Shown piece by piece: positions 35,545-44,219 of a DNA stretch of 64,000 nucleotides. The DNA is taken from contig CAKRSV010000004.1 in assembly GCA_934401915.1 (NCBI GenBank), forward strand, positions 242,847-306,846, read 5' to 3'. The position numbers and the translations under genes are program-made. The stretch's first letter is position 1; every line of letters starts with the position of its first letter. The notes beneath the pieces were generated by a model that ran no database searches, was not told where the DNA came from, and saw nothing but the letters and a program-made list of their open reading frames with translations. This stretch comes from an uncultured Lachnospiraceae bacterium. Its GTDB lineage: Bacteria > Bacillota > Clostridia > Lachnospirales > Lachnospiraceae.

Positions 35545-37637
35545 AGAAATATCCTGGACAATTAGTATTTGGTCTTGATATTGGGACGAGGAGCATCGTC
35601 GGCACGGTTGGCTATCGTGTCGGAGAAAAATTTTTCGTGGTCGGACAGAGCATCCGAGAGCACAAGACAAGGGCCATGCTGGACGGACAGATCCACGACA
35701 TCTACAAGGTCGGTGAGACGATCAGCGAGGTGAAGTCGGAGCTGGAGGAAAAACTGGGCGAGCCCCTCAAGTCGGTCTGCATTGCCGCAGCCGGGCGTGT
35801 GCTTCGCACGGTGACGACGAGGGTGGACTACGATTACGGGACAGACCGGGAAGTGAGCGGAGAGGACGTTTATGCGCTGGATTCCATGGGCGTTGAAAAG
35901 GCCTATCAGGAATTCCAGGAGGAAAACGATCTGGAGATGAAATTCTACTGCGTGGGCTACTCTGTGGTGCACTATTATATGAACGGCTACATGATCGGCA
36001 ATCTGGAGGGACATAAGGCGCGGACAGTCGGCGCGGACATCATAGCGACCTTCCTGCCAGAGGATGTCGTGGACGGACTTTACAAGGCTGTCGGGGTGGC
36101 AGGACTGGAAGTTGTCAATCTGACGCTGGAGCCGATCGCCGCGATACAGGTAGCCATACCGGAAATGTACCGGATGCTGAATATCGCGCTGGTGGACGTC
36201 GGAGCCGGAACGTCGGATATCTCCATCACCAAGGACGGAAGCATTATCGCTTACGGAATGATCCCGGTGGCAGGGGATAGTCTAACAGAGATTCTTGCCA
36301 AGCATTGTCTGGTGGACTTCACGACCGCAGAGCAGATCAAGCGCGAGGCGGGAGAGAGGGACCGGATCGAATATAAAGACATCATGGGACTGCCGCAGGC
36401 GATCTCGGCAGGCGAGGTGGCAGAGATCACTGAGCCGGCGATCGGAAAGATGACAGAGCTTGTGGCGGACAAGATCAAAGAGCTGAACGGAGATAAGGCG
36501 GTCAGCGCAGTCTTTGTGGTAGGCGGAGGCGGCTGTATGCCCGGTTATACGCAGAGCCTTGCGCAGAAGCTGGGGATCCAGAAAGAGAGAGTGGCTGTGC
36601 GCGGCGAGGAAGTGATGCAGAGCATTGAATTCCTGGAGCCGGATGCCAGAAAGGATTCCCTGATGGTCACGCCGATCGGGATCTGCCTGAGCTTCTACGA
36701 GCAGAGCAACAGCTTTATGTTTGTGTACTTTAACGACCAGAGAGTCAAGCTGTACGACAACAATAAGGTCGCGGTGGTGGACGCGGCTATGCAGGCGGAG
36801 TTTGCCAACGACGGACTGTTCCCGAAGCGGGGCAAGGAGCTGAATTACACGGTCAACGGCAAGGCAAGGATCACCAGAGGGTCGCTTGGCGAATCGGCGG
36901 TGATCACGGTCAACGGCAGCGAGGCGGACATCCATACGCTGATCCACGCCAACGATCAGATCCGTGTGAAGGAATCGACCGCGGGCGAACCGGCGAGCCT
37001 GGATATCAACCAGCTTCCAGAGTACGGAGCAACGATGCGGGTAGAGGTCAATGACAGGAAGATCGATCTTCCTAAGTTTGCATCGGTCAACGGCAGCCTG
37101 CAGTCGGGCTACTACAGCATCCAGGAAAACGATGCGATAGAGATCCTCAACTATTACACGGTGCGGCAGATCGCAGAATTTATGGATGTGATCATAGAGC
37201 CCTACCGGAGCATCTATGTAAATAACCGCGCGGCAGATCTGGACACCAAAGTCTATGAGAATTTCTCAGTCATATGGACGGAGACCGAGGAGGCGCAGGA
37301 TGAGCTGGAGGGTGAGAACGCAGAAAGAGAGGATCTGGAGCCAGCCGGTGCGCAGGAGTCATCCCCGGATGATGCGAACCCGGAGCCTGTGAAAGAGAAA
37401 GAACCACAGCAGACGGCAAGTCCCCGGATACCGGTCGCAATGGGGGTGACGGTGAACGGAGACTGGATCAGACTGGAAGGAAAGGCGGAATATGTTTTTG
37501 TGGATGTGTTTGACCACATCGATTTTGATCTTTCCAGACCCAAAGGAAAAAGAGTCGTGACGATGCGGAACGGTCACGAGGCACAGTATATGGAGCCGCT
37601 TGCCGAGGGAGATGCACTGGAGATCTACTGGCAGTAA
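35532..37637 (+). CDS. long FtsA-like actin-fold protein with C-terminal extension
   Basis: A 701-aa protein starting at GTG 35532, with GGGGAG upstream. Residues 10-390 are FtsA/PilM-like: phosphate-1 loop FGLDIGTRSIVG, phosphate-2 loop VDVGAGTSDISI near 221, and the adenosine motif VVGGGGCMPG near 330. FtsA normally has about 400-450 residues and tethers FtsZ to the membrane through a C-terminal amphipathic helix. Here residues 400-701 instead contain beta-rich segments (YTVNGKARITRGSLGES, TMRVEVNDRKIDLP), an acidic Pro/Glu linker (about 575-640) and a final beta domain. No amphipathic helix is seen at the end. It may be a paralogue with a role in envelope assembly. The function is inferred. 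Confidence 0.75.
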   Translation: MSEVKKYPGQLVFGLDIGTRSIVGTVGYRVGEKFFVVGQSIREHKTRAMLDGQIHDIYKVGETISEVKSELEEKLGEPLKSVCIAAAGRVLRTVTTRVDYDYGTDREVSGEDVYALDSMGVEKAYQEFQEENDLEMKFYCVGYSVVHYYMNGYMIGNLEGHKARTVGADIIATFLPEDVVDGLYKAVGVAGLEVVNLTLEPIAAIQVAIPEMYRMLNIALVDVGAGTSDISITKDGSIIAYGMIPVAGDSLTEILAKHCLVDFTTAEQIKREAGERDRIEYKDIMGLPQAISAGEVAEITEPAIGKMTELVADKIKELNGDKAVSAVFVVGGGGCMPGYTQSLAQKLGIQKERVAVRGEEVMQSIEFLEPDARKDSLMVTPIGICLSFYEQSNSFMFVYFNDQRVKLYDNNKVAVVDAAMQAEFANDGLFPKRGKELNYTVNGKARITRGSLGESAVITVNGSEADIHTLIHANDQIRVKESTAGEPASLDINQLPEYGATMRVEVNDRKIDLPKFASVNGSLQSGYYSIQENDAIEILNYYTVRQIAEFMDVIIEPYRSIYVNNRAADLDTKVYENFSVIWTETEEAQDELEGENAEREDLEPAGAQESSPDDANPEPVKEKEPQQTASPRIPVAMGVTVNGDWIRLEGKAEYVFVDVFDHIDFDLSRPKGKRVVTMRNGHEAQYMEPLAEGDALEIYWQ

Positions 37638-37699
37638 AAGACAGAGGGAAGGGATTTCTGAATGGACAGATTTTCATTTGGAAGGAACAGAAGAGGATT

Positions 37700-38500
37700 A
37701 TGAGATTATGCAGTATAGCCAGCGGAAGCAGTGGAAACTGCGTCTACGTTGGCAGTGATACGACACATCTGCTGATGGATGTGGGTGTCAGTGGAAAGAG
37801 AACGGAGGAAGGTCTGAAAGAACTCGGACTTTCTATGAGAGATATCGACGGTATTTTTATCACCCATGAGCATGCGGATCATATCAGCGGGCTCGGGGTG
37901 ATGGCGAGAAAGTATGGAGTTCCGGTGTATGCGACCAGAGGAACGATCGATGCGATCTGCCAGATAAAGACGATGGGAAATATCGACAGGGAGCTTTTTC
38001 AGGTGATAGAGCCGGATGAAAAATATATGGTCAAGGATCTGGCGGTGTGTCCGATGAGGACATCCCACGACGCAGCGGATTCGGTGGCGTACCGGGTCGC
38101 ATGCGAGGGCAGAAAGGTAGGGATCGTGACCGATCTTGGCTGCTATAACGATTATACGGTGGAATGTCTGAAAAATATGGATGTGCTGTATCTGGAGGCA
38201 AACCACGACGTGCATATGCTCCAGGTAGGTCCCTATCCCTATTATCTGAAAAAGAGGATCCTGGGAGAGCGGGGTCACCTTTCCAACGAGTCGGCAGGAA
38301 AGCTGCTGAGCCGTCTGCTCCATGACAGGCTGCAGGCTGTGGTGCTCGGCCATCTCAGCAAGGAGAACAATCTGCCGGAGCTGGCATATGAGTCGGTGCG
38401 GGTGGAAGTGACAATGTCCGACACGAAGTATAACGGGAACGATTTTCCGCTGTATGTGGCGAAGCGGAGCGAAGTGTCGGATGTGATAGAGATAAGATGA
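37700..38500 (+). CDS. walJ: MBL-fold metallohydrolase, WalJ/YycJ-like
   Basis: A 266-aa metallo-beta-lactamase fold protein. It opens with CSIASGSSGNCVYVGSD and has the metal motif ITHEHADHISGLG, later histidines in MRTSHDAADSVAYRV and ANHDVHML, and GHLSKENN. This sequence is typical of WalJ/YycJ, an exonuclease-like protein that in other Firmicutes is linked to the WalRK system or to DNA repair and cell-division timing. Here no walRK genes are adjacent. It follows the FtsA-like gene by 62 nt with AGAGGA before the ATG. Confidence 0.85.
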   Translation: MRLCSIASGSSGNCVYVGSDTTHLLMDVGVSGKRTEEGLKELGLSMRDIDGIFITHEHADHISGLGVMARKYGVPVYATRGTIDAICQIKTMGNIDRELFQVIEPDEKYMVKDLAVCPMRTSHDAADSVAYRVACEGRKVGIVTDLGCYNDYTVECLKNMDVLYLEANHDVHMLQVGPYPYYLKKRILGERGHLSNESAGKLLSRLLHDRLQAVVLGHLSKENNLPELAYESVRVEVTMSDTKYNGNDFPLYVAKRSEVSDVIEIR

Positions 38501-38598
38501 GACTAAGTGAGATAGAAAAAAGGTCTGCGGCAGGATACCGCCGGCAGATCTGGAAATAGAGAAAAAGACAGAAAACAAATAAGGCATGGAGGAGAAAC

Positions 38599-38871
38599 AT
38601 GAAAAAAACAATCATTACGGTAGTAGGCAAGGACACGGTAGGGATCATCGCAAAGGTATGTACTTATCTTGCAGGCAACCAGATCAATATTCTGGATATT
38701 TCCCAGACCATTGTACAGGGATTTTTTAACATGATGATGATCGTCGATACGACGCAGTCCGAGAAGAAGTTTGGCGATATCGTAGACGAGCTGGCTGCGC
38801 TTGGCAAGGAGATCGGCGTGGATATCAAGTGCCAGAAGGAAGAGATCTTCGACCAGATGCACCGGATCTAG
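38599..38871 (+). CDS. ACT domain protein (UPF0237)
   Basis: A 90-aa single ACT domain: [50 protein letters not shown] domains bind amino acids or other small ligands. GGAGG precedes the ATG. It is 43 nt upstream of the DUF711 gene, a pairing seen widely in bacteria, so it may regulate or sense for that protein. Function unproven. Confidence 0.9.
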   Translation: MKKTIITVVGKDTVGIIAKVCTYLAGNQINILDISQTIVQGFFNMMMIVDTTQSEKKFGDIVDELAALGKEIGVDIKCQKEEIFDQMHRI

Positions 38872-38914
38872 GAGCCAGTTACCGCAGATACATAGAAGAA
38901 AGGTTAGGAATACC

Positions 38915-40279
38915 ATGATAAATTTGTATGAGGTTGCAGAAACCAATGAAATGATCAGCAAGGAGAATCTGGATGTGCGGACGATCACACTGGGGATCAG
39001 TCTGCTTGACTGTATCGATTCAGATCTGGCAAAGCTGCAAAACAACATTTACGAGAAGATCACGACCGTGGCAAAGGATCTGGTCAAAACAGGCGAGGGG
39101 ATCGAGAAGGAGTACGGGATCCCGATCGTGAACAAGCGGATCTCGATCACGCCGATGGCGCTGGTAGGCGGTGCGGCGTGCCGTTGCCCGGAGGATTTCG
39201 TGACGCTGGCACAGACGATGGACAAAGCGGCAAAAGAGGTTGGCGTGAATCTGATCGGTGGCTATTCGGCACTGGTGTCGAAGGGCATGACGAAGGCGGA
39301 CGAGATGCTGATCCGCTCCATCCCGCAGGCGCTTCACAGCACAGAGAGAGTGTGCAGCTCGGTCAATCTGGGATCGACCAAGACGGGTATCAACATGGAC
39401 GCCGTAAGACTGATGGGAGACATTGTCAAGGAGACGGCACAGATCAGCAGCGAACAGGGAAGCGTGGACTGCATGAAGCTGGTCGTGTTCTGTAATGCGC
39501 CGGACGACAATCCCTTTATGGCGGGAGCTTTTCACGGAGTGACAGAGGCGGACGCGATCATCAATGTCGGAGTAAGCGGTCCCGGCGTTGTGAAAACGGC
39601 GCTTGAGAAGGTGAGAGGAGAGAATTTCGAGGTTCTCTGCGAAACCATCAAAAAGACCGCCTTTAAGGTGACCAGGGTGGGACAGCTTGTCGCGCAGGAG
39701 GCGTCGAAGAAACTCGGCATCCCGTTTGGTATTGTGGATCTGTCGCTCGCGCCGACGCCGGCAGTGGGAGACAGCGTGGCGGACATCCTCTGCGAGATCG
39801 GACTGGAATACGCCGGAGCACCCGGAACGACTGCGGCGCTGGCACTGCTCAACGATCAGGTGAAAAAGGGCGGCGTGATGGCGTCCTCCTATGTAGGCGG
39901 ACTCAGCGGCGCGTTTATTCCGGTCAGCGAGGATCAGGGAATGATCGATGCGGCGGTAGCAGGCGCGCTTACGCTGGAGAAGCTGGAAGCGATGACCTGT
40001 GTCTGCTCCGTCGGACTGGACATGATCGCCATTCCGGGAGATACGAAGAATACGACGATCGCCGGGATCATTGCAGATGAGATGGCGATCGGTATGGTGA
40101 ACCAGAAGACCACGGCAGTGCGGATCATCCCGGCGATCGGCAAGACGGTCGGCGACAAGGTGGAGTTCGGCGGACTGTTCGGCTATGCGCCTGTCATGCC
40201 GGTAAACCAGTTCTCCTGCGACGCGTTTGTCAACCGTGGCGGAAGGATCCCGGCGCCGATCCACAGCTTTAAAAACTGA
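38915..40279 (+). CDS. DUF711 / UPF0210 family protein (PFL-like)
   Basis: A 454-aa protein of the UPF0210 family, often annotated as PFL-like because of a distant tie to glycyl radical enzyme folds. Characteristic stretches are [33 protein letters not shown] and [31 protein letters not shown]. The late [45 protein letters not shown] also fits. Its start is ATG 38915 with AGGTTAGGA upstream, though the frame is open earlier. The biochemical role is unknown. It is cotranscribed with the ACT gene. Confidence 0.9.
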   Translation: MINLYEVAETNEMISKENLDVRTITLGISLLDCIDSDLAKLQNNIYEKITTVAKDLVKTGEGIEKEYGIPIVNKRISITPMALVGGAACRCPEDFVTLAQTMDKAAKEVGVNLIGGYSALVSKGMTKADEMLIRSIPQALHSTERVCSSVNLGSTKTGINMDAVRLMGDIVKETAQISSEQGSVDCMKLVVFCNAPDDNPFMAGAFHGVTEADAIINVGVSGPGVVKTALEKVRGENFEVLCETIKKTAFKVTRVGQLVAQEASKKLGIPFGIVDLSLAPTPAVGDSVADILCEIGLEYAGAPGTTAALALLNDQVKKGGVMASSYVGGLSGAFIPVSEDQGMIDAAVAGALTLEKLEAMTCVCSVGLDMIAIPGDTKNTTIAGIIADEMAIGMVNQKTTAVRIIPAIGKTVGDKVEFGGLFGYAPVMPVNQFSCDAFVNRGGRIPAPIHSFKN

Positions 40280-40354
40280 GAAAGCTGTCTACGGTGACGG
40301 CGCTTTTCAAAAGGGCAGGGGAACCTGTCATGCTTTATAGAAATGAGGGCAGAT

Positions 40355-42115
40355 ATGGATTTTAACGCAGTATATCACAGAGCGAACGATAATTATTGTT
40401 ATCCACTGGATCAGGATCAGCTTATCATCAATATCAAAACGGGGTATGATGTAAAATATGTCAATATCATACAGGGCGATCCGTTTAAGGCAGGAATCCT
40501 GGGCGGGGGAGAGACGTGGAGCGGGGATCCGGTAAACATCCCCTTCAAGAAACGTCTGAAAAACCAACTCTGGTGGACGACTACGATCCGGCCGGAATAT
40601 AAGCGTCTCAAGTATTACTTTGAATTGCAGACGGAAAATGAAAAGTGGTTTTATTTCGAGGATGGATTTGTCTCGGAACAGCAGATGCAGCTTGAGGGCA
40701 GAAGCCGTCAGTGCTTTGTATTCCCCTGGATGAATCCGGCGGATATCCCGTGCACGCCGGCCTGGGTAAATGACACGATCTGGTATCAGATCTTTCCGGA
40801 GCGGTTCTGCAACGGAGACAAGTCAAACGACCCGGAAGGAACGCTTCCCTGGAGAAACCGGGGAAGTGTGACGAACGAAGAGTTCTTCGGAGGCGATCTG
40901 CAGGGTATCATAGATAAACTCGGCTACCTGCAGGATCTGGGCGTATCCGGACTCTACCTGACGCCGGTGAATGAATCGCCGACGTCCCACAAGTATGACA
41001 CGAAGGATTACACGCGCATCGATCCGCATTTCGGGACGGAGGAGACGATGATCCGTCTGGTAAAGGAGGCGCATCAGCATGGCATACGCGTGATGCTGGA
41101 CGGCGTGTTCAACCATTCGGGCGAACTGTTTGCACCATGGCAGGATGTGAAGGAGAAGGGTCCGCAGTCGGAATACTGGGACTGGTTTATGGTCAACGAG
41201 TGGCCTTTTAAGCCCGAGGGCGGCTGTGCCCATGCAAAACAGTATTACAGCTTTGCTTTCTATGACCAGATGCCCAAGCTCAACACAAACAACCCGAAAG
41301 TAAGAGATTATCTGATCGGCGTATGCGAGAACTGGGTGAAAAATTATGATGTGGACGGAATCCGTCTGGATGTTGCCAACGAGATCTCCCATACCTTCTG
41401 CAAGGAGCTCAGGATGCGGCTCAAGCAGATCAAGCCGGACATCTATATCCTCGGAGAGATATGGCATGATGCGATGCCGTGGCTGCGGGGCGACGAGTTC
41501 GACGCCGTGATGAATTATCCGCTCGGGGAGAGCATTAAGGACTTCTGGATCGACAAGAGCCTGACGAACGAGGATTTTGAGTATACGATCAACCGGTGCT
41601 ATACCGGATATATGCAGCAGACAAACGATGTTCTGTTTAACCTGCTGGATTCCCACGATACGAAGAGACTGCGCAGCGGCGTCCGCAATCTGGACGAGTA
41701 TTTCCAGCAGCTTGCCGTGCTGTTCACCATGCCGGGTTCGCCCTGTATCTATTACGGGACGGAAATCGCGATGGAAGGCGGGCATGATCCGGACTGCAGA
41801 CGGTGTATGCCGTGGGAGGAGATCGAGAGAGGCGACTACAGGGAACGGATAGAGATCGTAAGAAGCCTGCTCCAGCTCAGGCGGCAGGAACCGCTTCTGT
41901 GCAGCCGCAACTTCCATTTTCCGAACAGGATCAACAGGCCGAGAGTGATCGAGTTTAACAAGGTCGGCTGGCTTGATAACTATGTGGAGGTAATCATCAA
42001 CTGCGAGGAAGAGGATATCGAGGTGTCAAGAGAAGGCGAGCTTCTGTTTGCCAGACATTACATTGACAATACGCTTCTTCGCAACGGAATCCTGATCCGA
42101 AAGATCCGAAGCTGA
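40355..42115 (+). CDS. GH13 alpha-amylase, neopullulanase/cyclomaltodextrinase type
   Basis: A 586-aa glycosidase. Residues 1-120 look like a CBM34-type N-terminal domain, typical of GH13_20 enzymes, followed by WVNDTIWYQIFPERFCNGD and the TIM barrel. Catalytic residues are nucleophile D339 (DGIRLDVAN), acid/base E368 (LGEIWHD) and D435 (LDSHDTKR). There is no signal peptide, so it acts in the cytoplasm on imported maltodextrins, cyclodextrins or pullulan fragments. ATG 40355 is preferred because TGAGGGC lies before it. An ATG at 40343 is possible. No maltodextrin transporter is adjacent. Confidence 0.9.
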   Translation: MDFNAVYHRANDNYCYPLDQDQLIINIKTGYDVKYVNIIQGDPFKAGILGGGETWSGDPVNIPFKKRLKNQLWWTTTIRPEYKRLKYYFELQTENEKWFYFEDGFVSEQQMQLEGRSRQCFVFPWMNPADIPCTPAWVNDTIWYQIFPERFCNGDKSNDPEGTLPWRNRGSVTNEEFFGGDLQGIIDKLGYLQDLGVSGLYLTPVNESPTSHKYDTKDYTRIDPHFGTEETMIRLVKEAHQHGIRVMLDGVFNHSGELFAPWQDVKEKGPQSEYWDWFMVNEWPFKPEGGCAHAKQYYSFAFYDQMPKLNTNNPKVRDYLIGVCENWVKNYDVDGIRLDVANEISHTFCKELRMRLKQIKPDIYILGEIWHDAMPWLRGDEFDAVMNYPLGESIKDFWIDKSLTNEDFEYTINRCYTGYMQQTNDVLFNLLDSHDTKRLRSGVRNLDEYFQQLAVLFTMPGSPCIYYGTEIAMEGGHDPDCRRCMPWEEIERGDYRERIEIVRSLLQLRRQEPLLCSRNFHFPNRINRPRVIEFNKVGWLDNYVEVIINCEEEDIEVSREGELLFARHYIDNTLLRNGILIRKIRS

Positions 42116-42202
42116 AGCCGGACTGTACAAAGCGGGCAGGATGACGTACAATCGTATCTGTCAGAAAAATACAAAAAGGGATAGATTGTGGGAGTGGAAC
42201 AA

Positions 42203-42460
42203 ATGAAAAGTTACTGGCTTAATCTGGATTCTGTCGATAAAGTCAAAGGATTTGTATCGGCGCTGGAGGGAATGGACGGATATTTTGATCTTGCCTCCGG
42301 AAGATATGTGATCGATGCTAAATCGATCATGGGAATTTTTTCGATGGATCTGACAAGGAATGTAGAGTTCCGGATCCTTGAGACGAATCACCAGCTTGCA
42401 GAGATCGAGAAGGCGATCGAACCGTACCGGGTGGAAGCGGAGGCTGCAGAGCGGAACTGA
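42203..42460 (+). CDS. HPr-like protein lacking the active-site histidine (Crh-like)
   Basis: An 85-aa protein with the HPr fold pattern. The C-terminal half has the regulatory site segment DAKSIMGIFSMDL, where S41 matches HPr Ser46, the target of HPr kinase. The N-terminal active loop GLHARPA of HPr is replaced by LDSVDKVKGF, with no histidine, so it cannot carry phosphate from enzyme I. This combination recalls Bacillus Crh, which works only in catabolite control with CcpA. ATG 42203 follows GGGAG. It lies just after the amylase gene. Regulation of sugar use is inferred. Confidence 0.72.
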   Translation: MKSYWLNLDSVDKVKGFVSALEGMDGYFDLASGRYVIDAKSIMGIFSMDLTRNVEFRILETNHQLAEIEKAIEPYRVEAEAAERN

Positions 42461-42510
42461 GTAAAATATAGGCTGGCTGCAATGCGGCCGGAGATGAGGA
42501 AGTACAGGAA

Positions 42511-43233
42511 ATGCTAGAATTAAAAAATATATGTTTTTCAGCAGAAAATGAAGGAAAAACAGTGGATATCCTGAAGGATGTGAGCGTCACGATCGAGGAT
42601 CGCTTCGTGGCGGTCACAGGTCCTAACGGAAGCGGAAAATCAACGCTCGCCAAGATCGTGGCGGGGATCCTGATGCCGACGTCCGGCACGATCCTTATGG
42701 ATGGAGAGGATATCACCGGACTGTCGATCACGGAGCGGGCAAGGCGCGGGATCAGCTTCGCCTTTCAGCAGCCGGTTCGCTTCAAGGGATTGACCGTGAA
42801 GGATCTGCTGTCGATGGCGGCAGGGAAGGACGCGACGATGACAGACATCTGCGAGATCCTTTCCGAGGTCGGACTGTGCGCGCGGGATTATATGAACCGC
42901 GAAGTGAATTCCAGTCTGTCTGGCGGAGAACTCAAGAGGATCGAGATTGCGATGATCATGGCGCGCAAGAGCCCGATCTCCATCTTCGACGAGCCGGAGG
43001 CAGGGATCGATCTGTGGAGTTTCCAGAATCTGATCCGTGTGTTTGAGAAGATGTATCAGGAGATCAATGGTTCGATCCTGATCATTTCCCACCAGGAGAG
43101 GATCCTCAATATTGCGGACAAGATCATCCTGCTTGCAGACGGACAGATCAAAAAGATCGGAACGAAGGATGAGATCATGCCGGAGCTTCTGGGAAGCGGA
43201 CAGCCCTGCAAGACGCTGACCGATAAGATGTAG
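42511..43233 (+). CDS. sufC: SufC-like ABC ATPase for Fe-S cluster assembly
   Basis: A 240-aa ATPase: Walker A GPNGSGKST near residue 37, Q-loop AFQQPVRFKG, signature LSGGELKR, Walker B ISIFDEPEAGID (the EAGID form is typical of SufC) and switch HQE. SufC works with SufB or SufD scaffolds to build Fe-S clusters. It has no membrane partner here. It precedes a SufB/D-like gene by 68 nt, and sufS, sufU and a second scaffold gene are absent. Confidence 0.88.
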   Translation: MLELKNICFSAENEGKTVDILKDVSVTIEDRFVAVTGPNGSGKSTLAKIVAGILMPTSGTILMDGEDITGLSITERARRGISFAFQQPVRFKGLTVKDLLSMAAGKDATMTDICEILSEVGLCARDYMNREVNSSLSGGELKRIEIAMIMARKSPISIFDEPEAGIDLWSFQNLIRVFEKMYQEINGSILIISHQERILNIADKIILLADGQIKKIGTKDEIMPELLGSGQPCKTLTDKM

Positions 43234-43301
43234 AAGGCGCAGAAGTATAAAAGGAAAGAAGGAAAGTCCGGGGAGGCGCTCCCGGGAAGAAGGTTAAAAA
43301 G

Positions 43302-44219
43302 ATGGACGAGATACAAAAAAGACTGTTGGAAGAGGTGGCAGATCTGCATGGGATACCGGAAGGCGCGTACAATATCCGTGCCAACGGACAGATGGCAGGC
43401 AGAAACACAACGGCAAATATCGATATCGTCTCCAAGACCGACAAGTCGGGGATCGATATTTATATCAAGCCCGGCACACGGTCGGAAAGCGTGCACATTC
43501 CGGTCGTACTCAGCCAGTCCGGGCTGGAAGAGAGTGTGTACAATGATTTTTATGTCGGGAAGGACTGCGATGTGACGATCGTTGCGGGATGCGGGATCCA
43601 CAATGGCGGAGACAAGACGTCGGCCCATTCCGGGATCCACCGTTTCTTCGTGGAAGAAAATGCAAAAGTGCGCTATGTGGAAAAGCATTACGGCTCAGGG
43701 GATGGAAACGGAGAGCGGATCATGAATCCTACCACGGAGATCCATCTGGCGAAGGGCGCTTCGCTGGAGATGGAGGCGGTGCAGATCAAGGGGATCGACT
43801 CGACCCTGCGTGTGACGAAGGCAGAACTCGGTGAGAAGGCTTCCCTTGTCATCAAAGAAAAGATCATGACGCACGGGAAACAGCATGCGGAGACAGACTT
43901 TGTCGTGAATATGAACGGGGACGGCTCAAACGTGAATCTTGTGTCGAGATCCGTGGCTCGTGATCATTCCACGCAGCTTTTCCGCAGCCGCATTGTAGGA
44001 AACTGTAAATGCCAGGGACACAGCGAATGTGACGGGATCATCATGGACGCCTCCAGCGTGAGCGCGATACCGGAACTGACAGCAAACCATATTGACGCGA
44101 ACCTGATCCATGAGGCAGCGATCGGCAAGATTGCCGGGGAGCAGCTCATCAAACTGATGACGCTCGGACTGACGGAGCAGGAAGCAGAAGAACAGATTAT
44201 CAATGGATTTTTGAAATGA
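43302..44219 (+). CDS. SufB/SufD-like scaffold protein, short form
   Basis: A 305-aa protein with the beta-helix core of SufB/SufD (VYNDFYVGKDCDVTIVAGCGIHNGG, then HSGIHRFFVEENAKVRYVEKHYG) and the C-terminal family end HEAAIGKIAGEQLIKLMTLGLTEQEAEEQIINGFLK. Canonical SufB has about 470 residues, and this is a compact form without the N-terminal part. Possible cluster ligands include Cys in GCGIHNGG and NCKCQGHSEC. With sufC it makes a two-gene module like the minimal SUF-like systems of anaerobes. The stop overlaps the cardiolipin synthase start (ATGA). Confidence 0.82.
   Translation: MDEIQKRLLEEVADLHGIPEGAYNIRANGQMAGRNTTANIDIVSKTDKSGIDIYIKPGTRSESVHIPVVLSQSGLEESVYNDFYVGKDCDVTIVAGCGIHNGGDKTSAHSGIHRFFVEENAKVRYVEKHYGSGDGNGERIMNPTTEIHLAKGASLEMEAVQIKGIDSTLRVTKAELGEKASLVIKEKIMTHGKQHAETDFVVNMNGDGSNVNLVSRSVARDHSTQLFRSRIVGNCKCQGHSECDGIIMDASSVSAIPELTANHIDANLIHEAAIGKIAGEQLIKLMTLGLTEQEAEEQIINGFLK

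Noticed and set aside
40280..40354. Catabolite response element before the amylase gene
   Set aside because: TGACGGCGCTTTTCA resembles a cre site but is one base too long for the consensus spacing.
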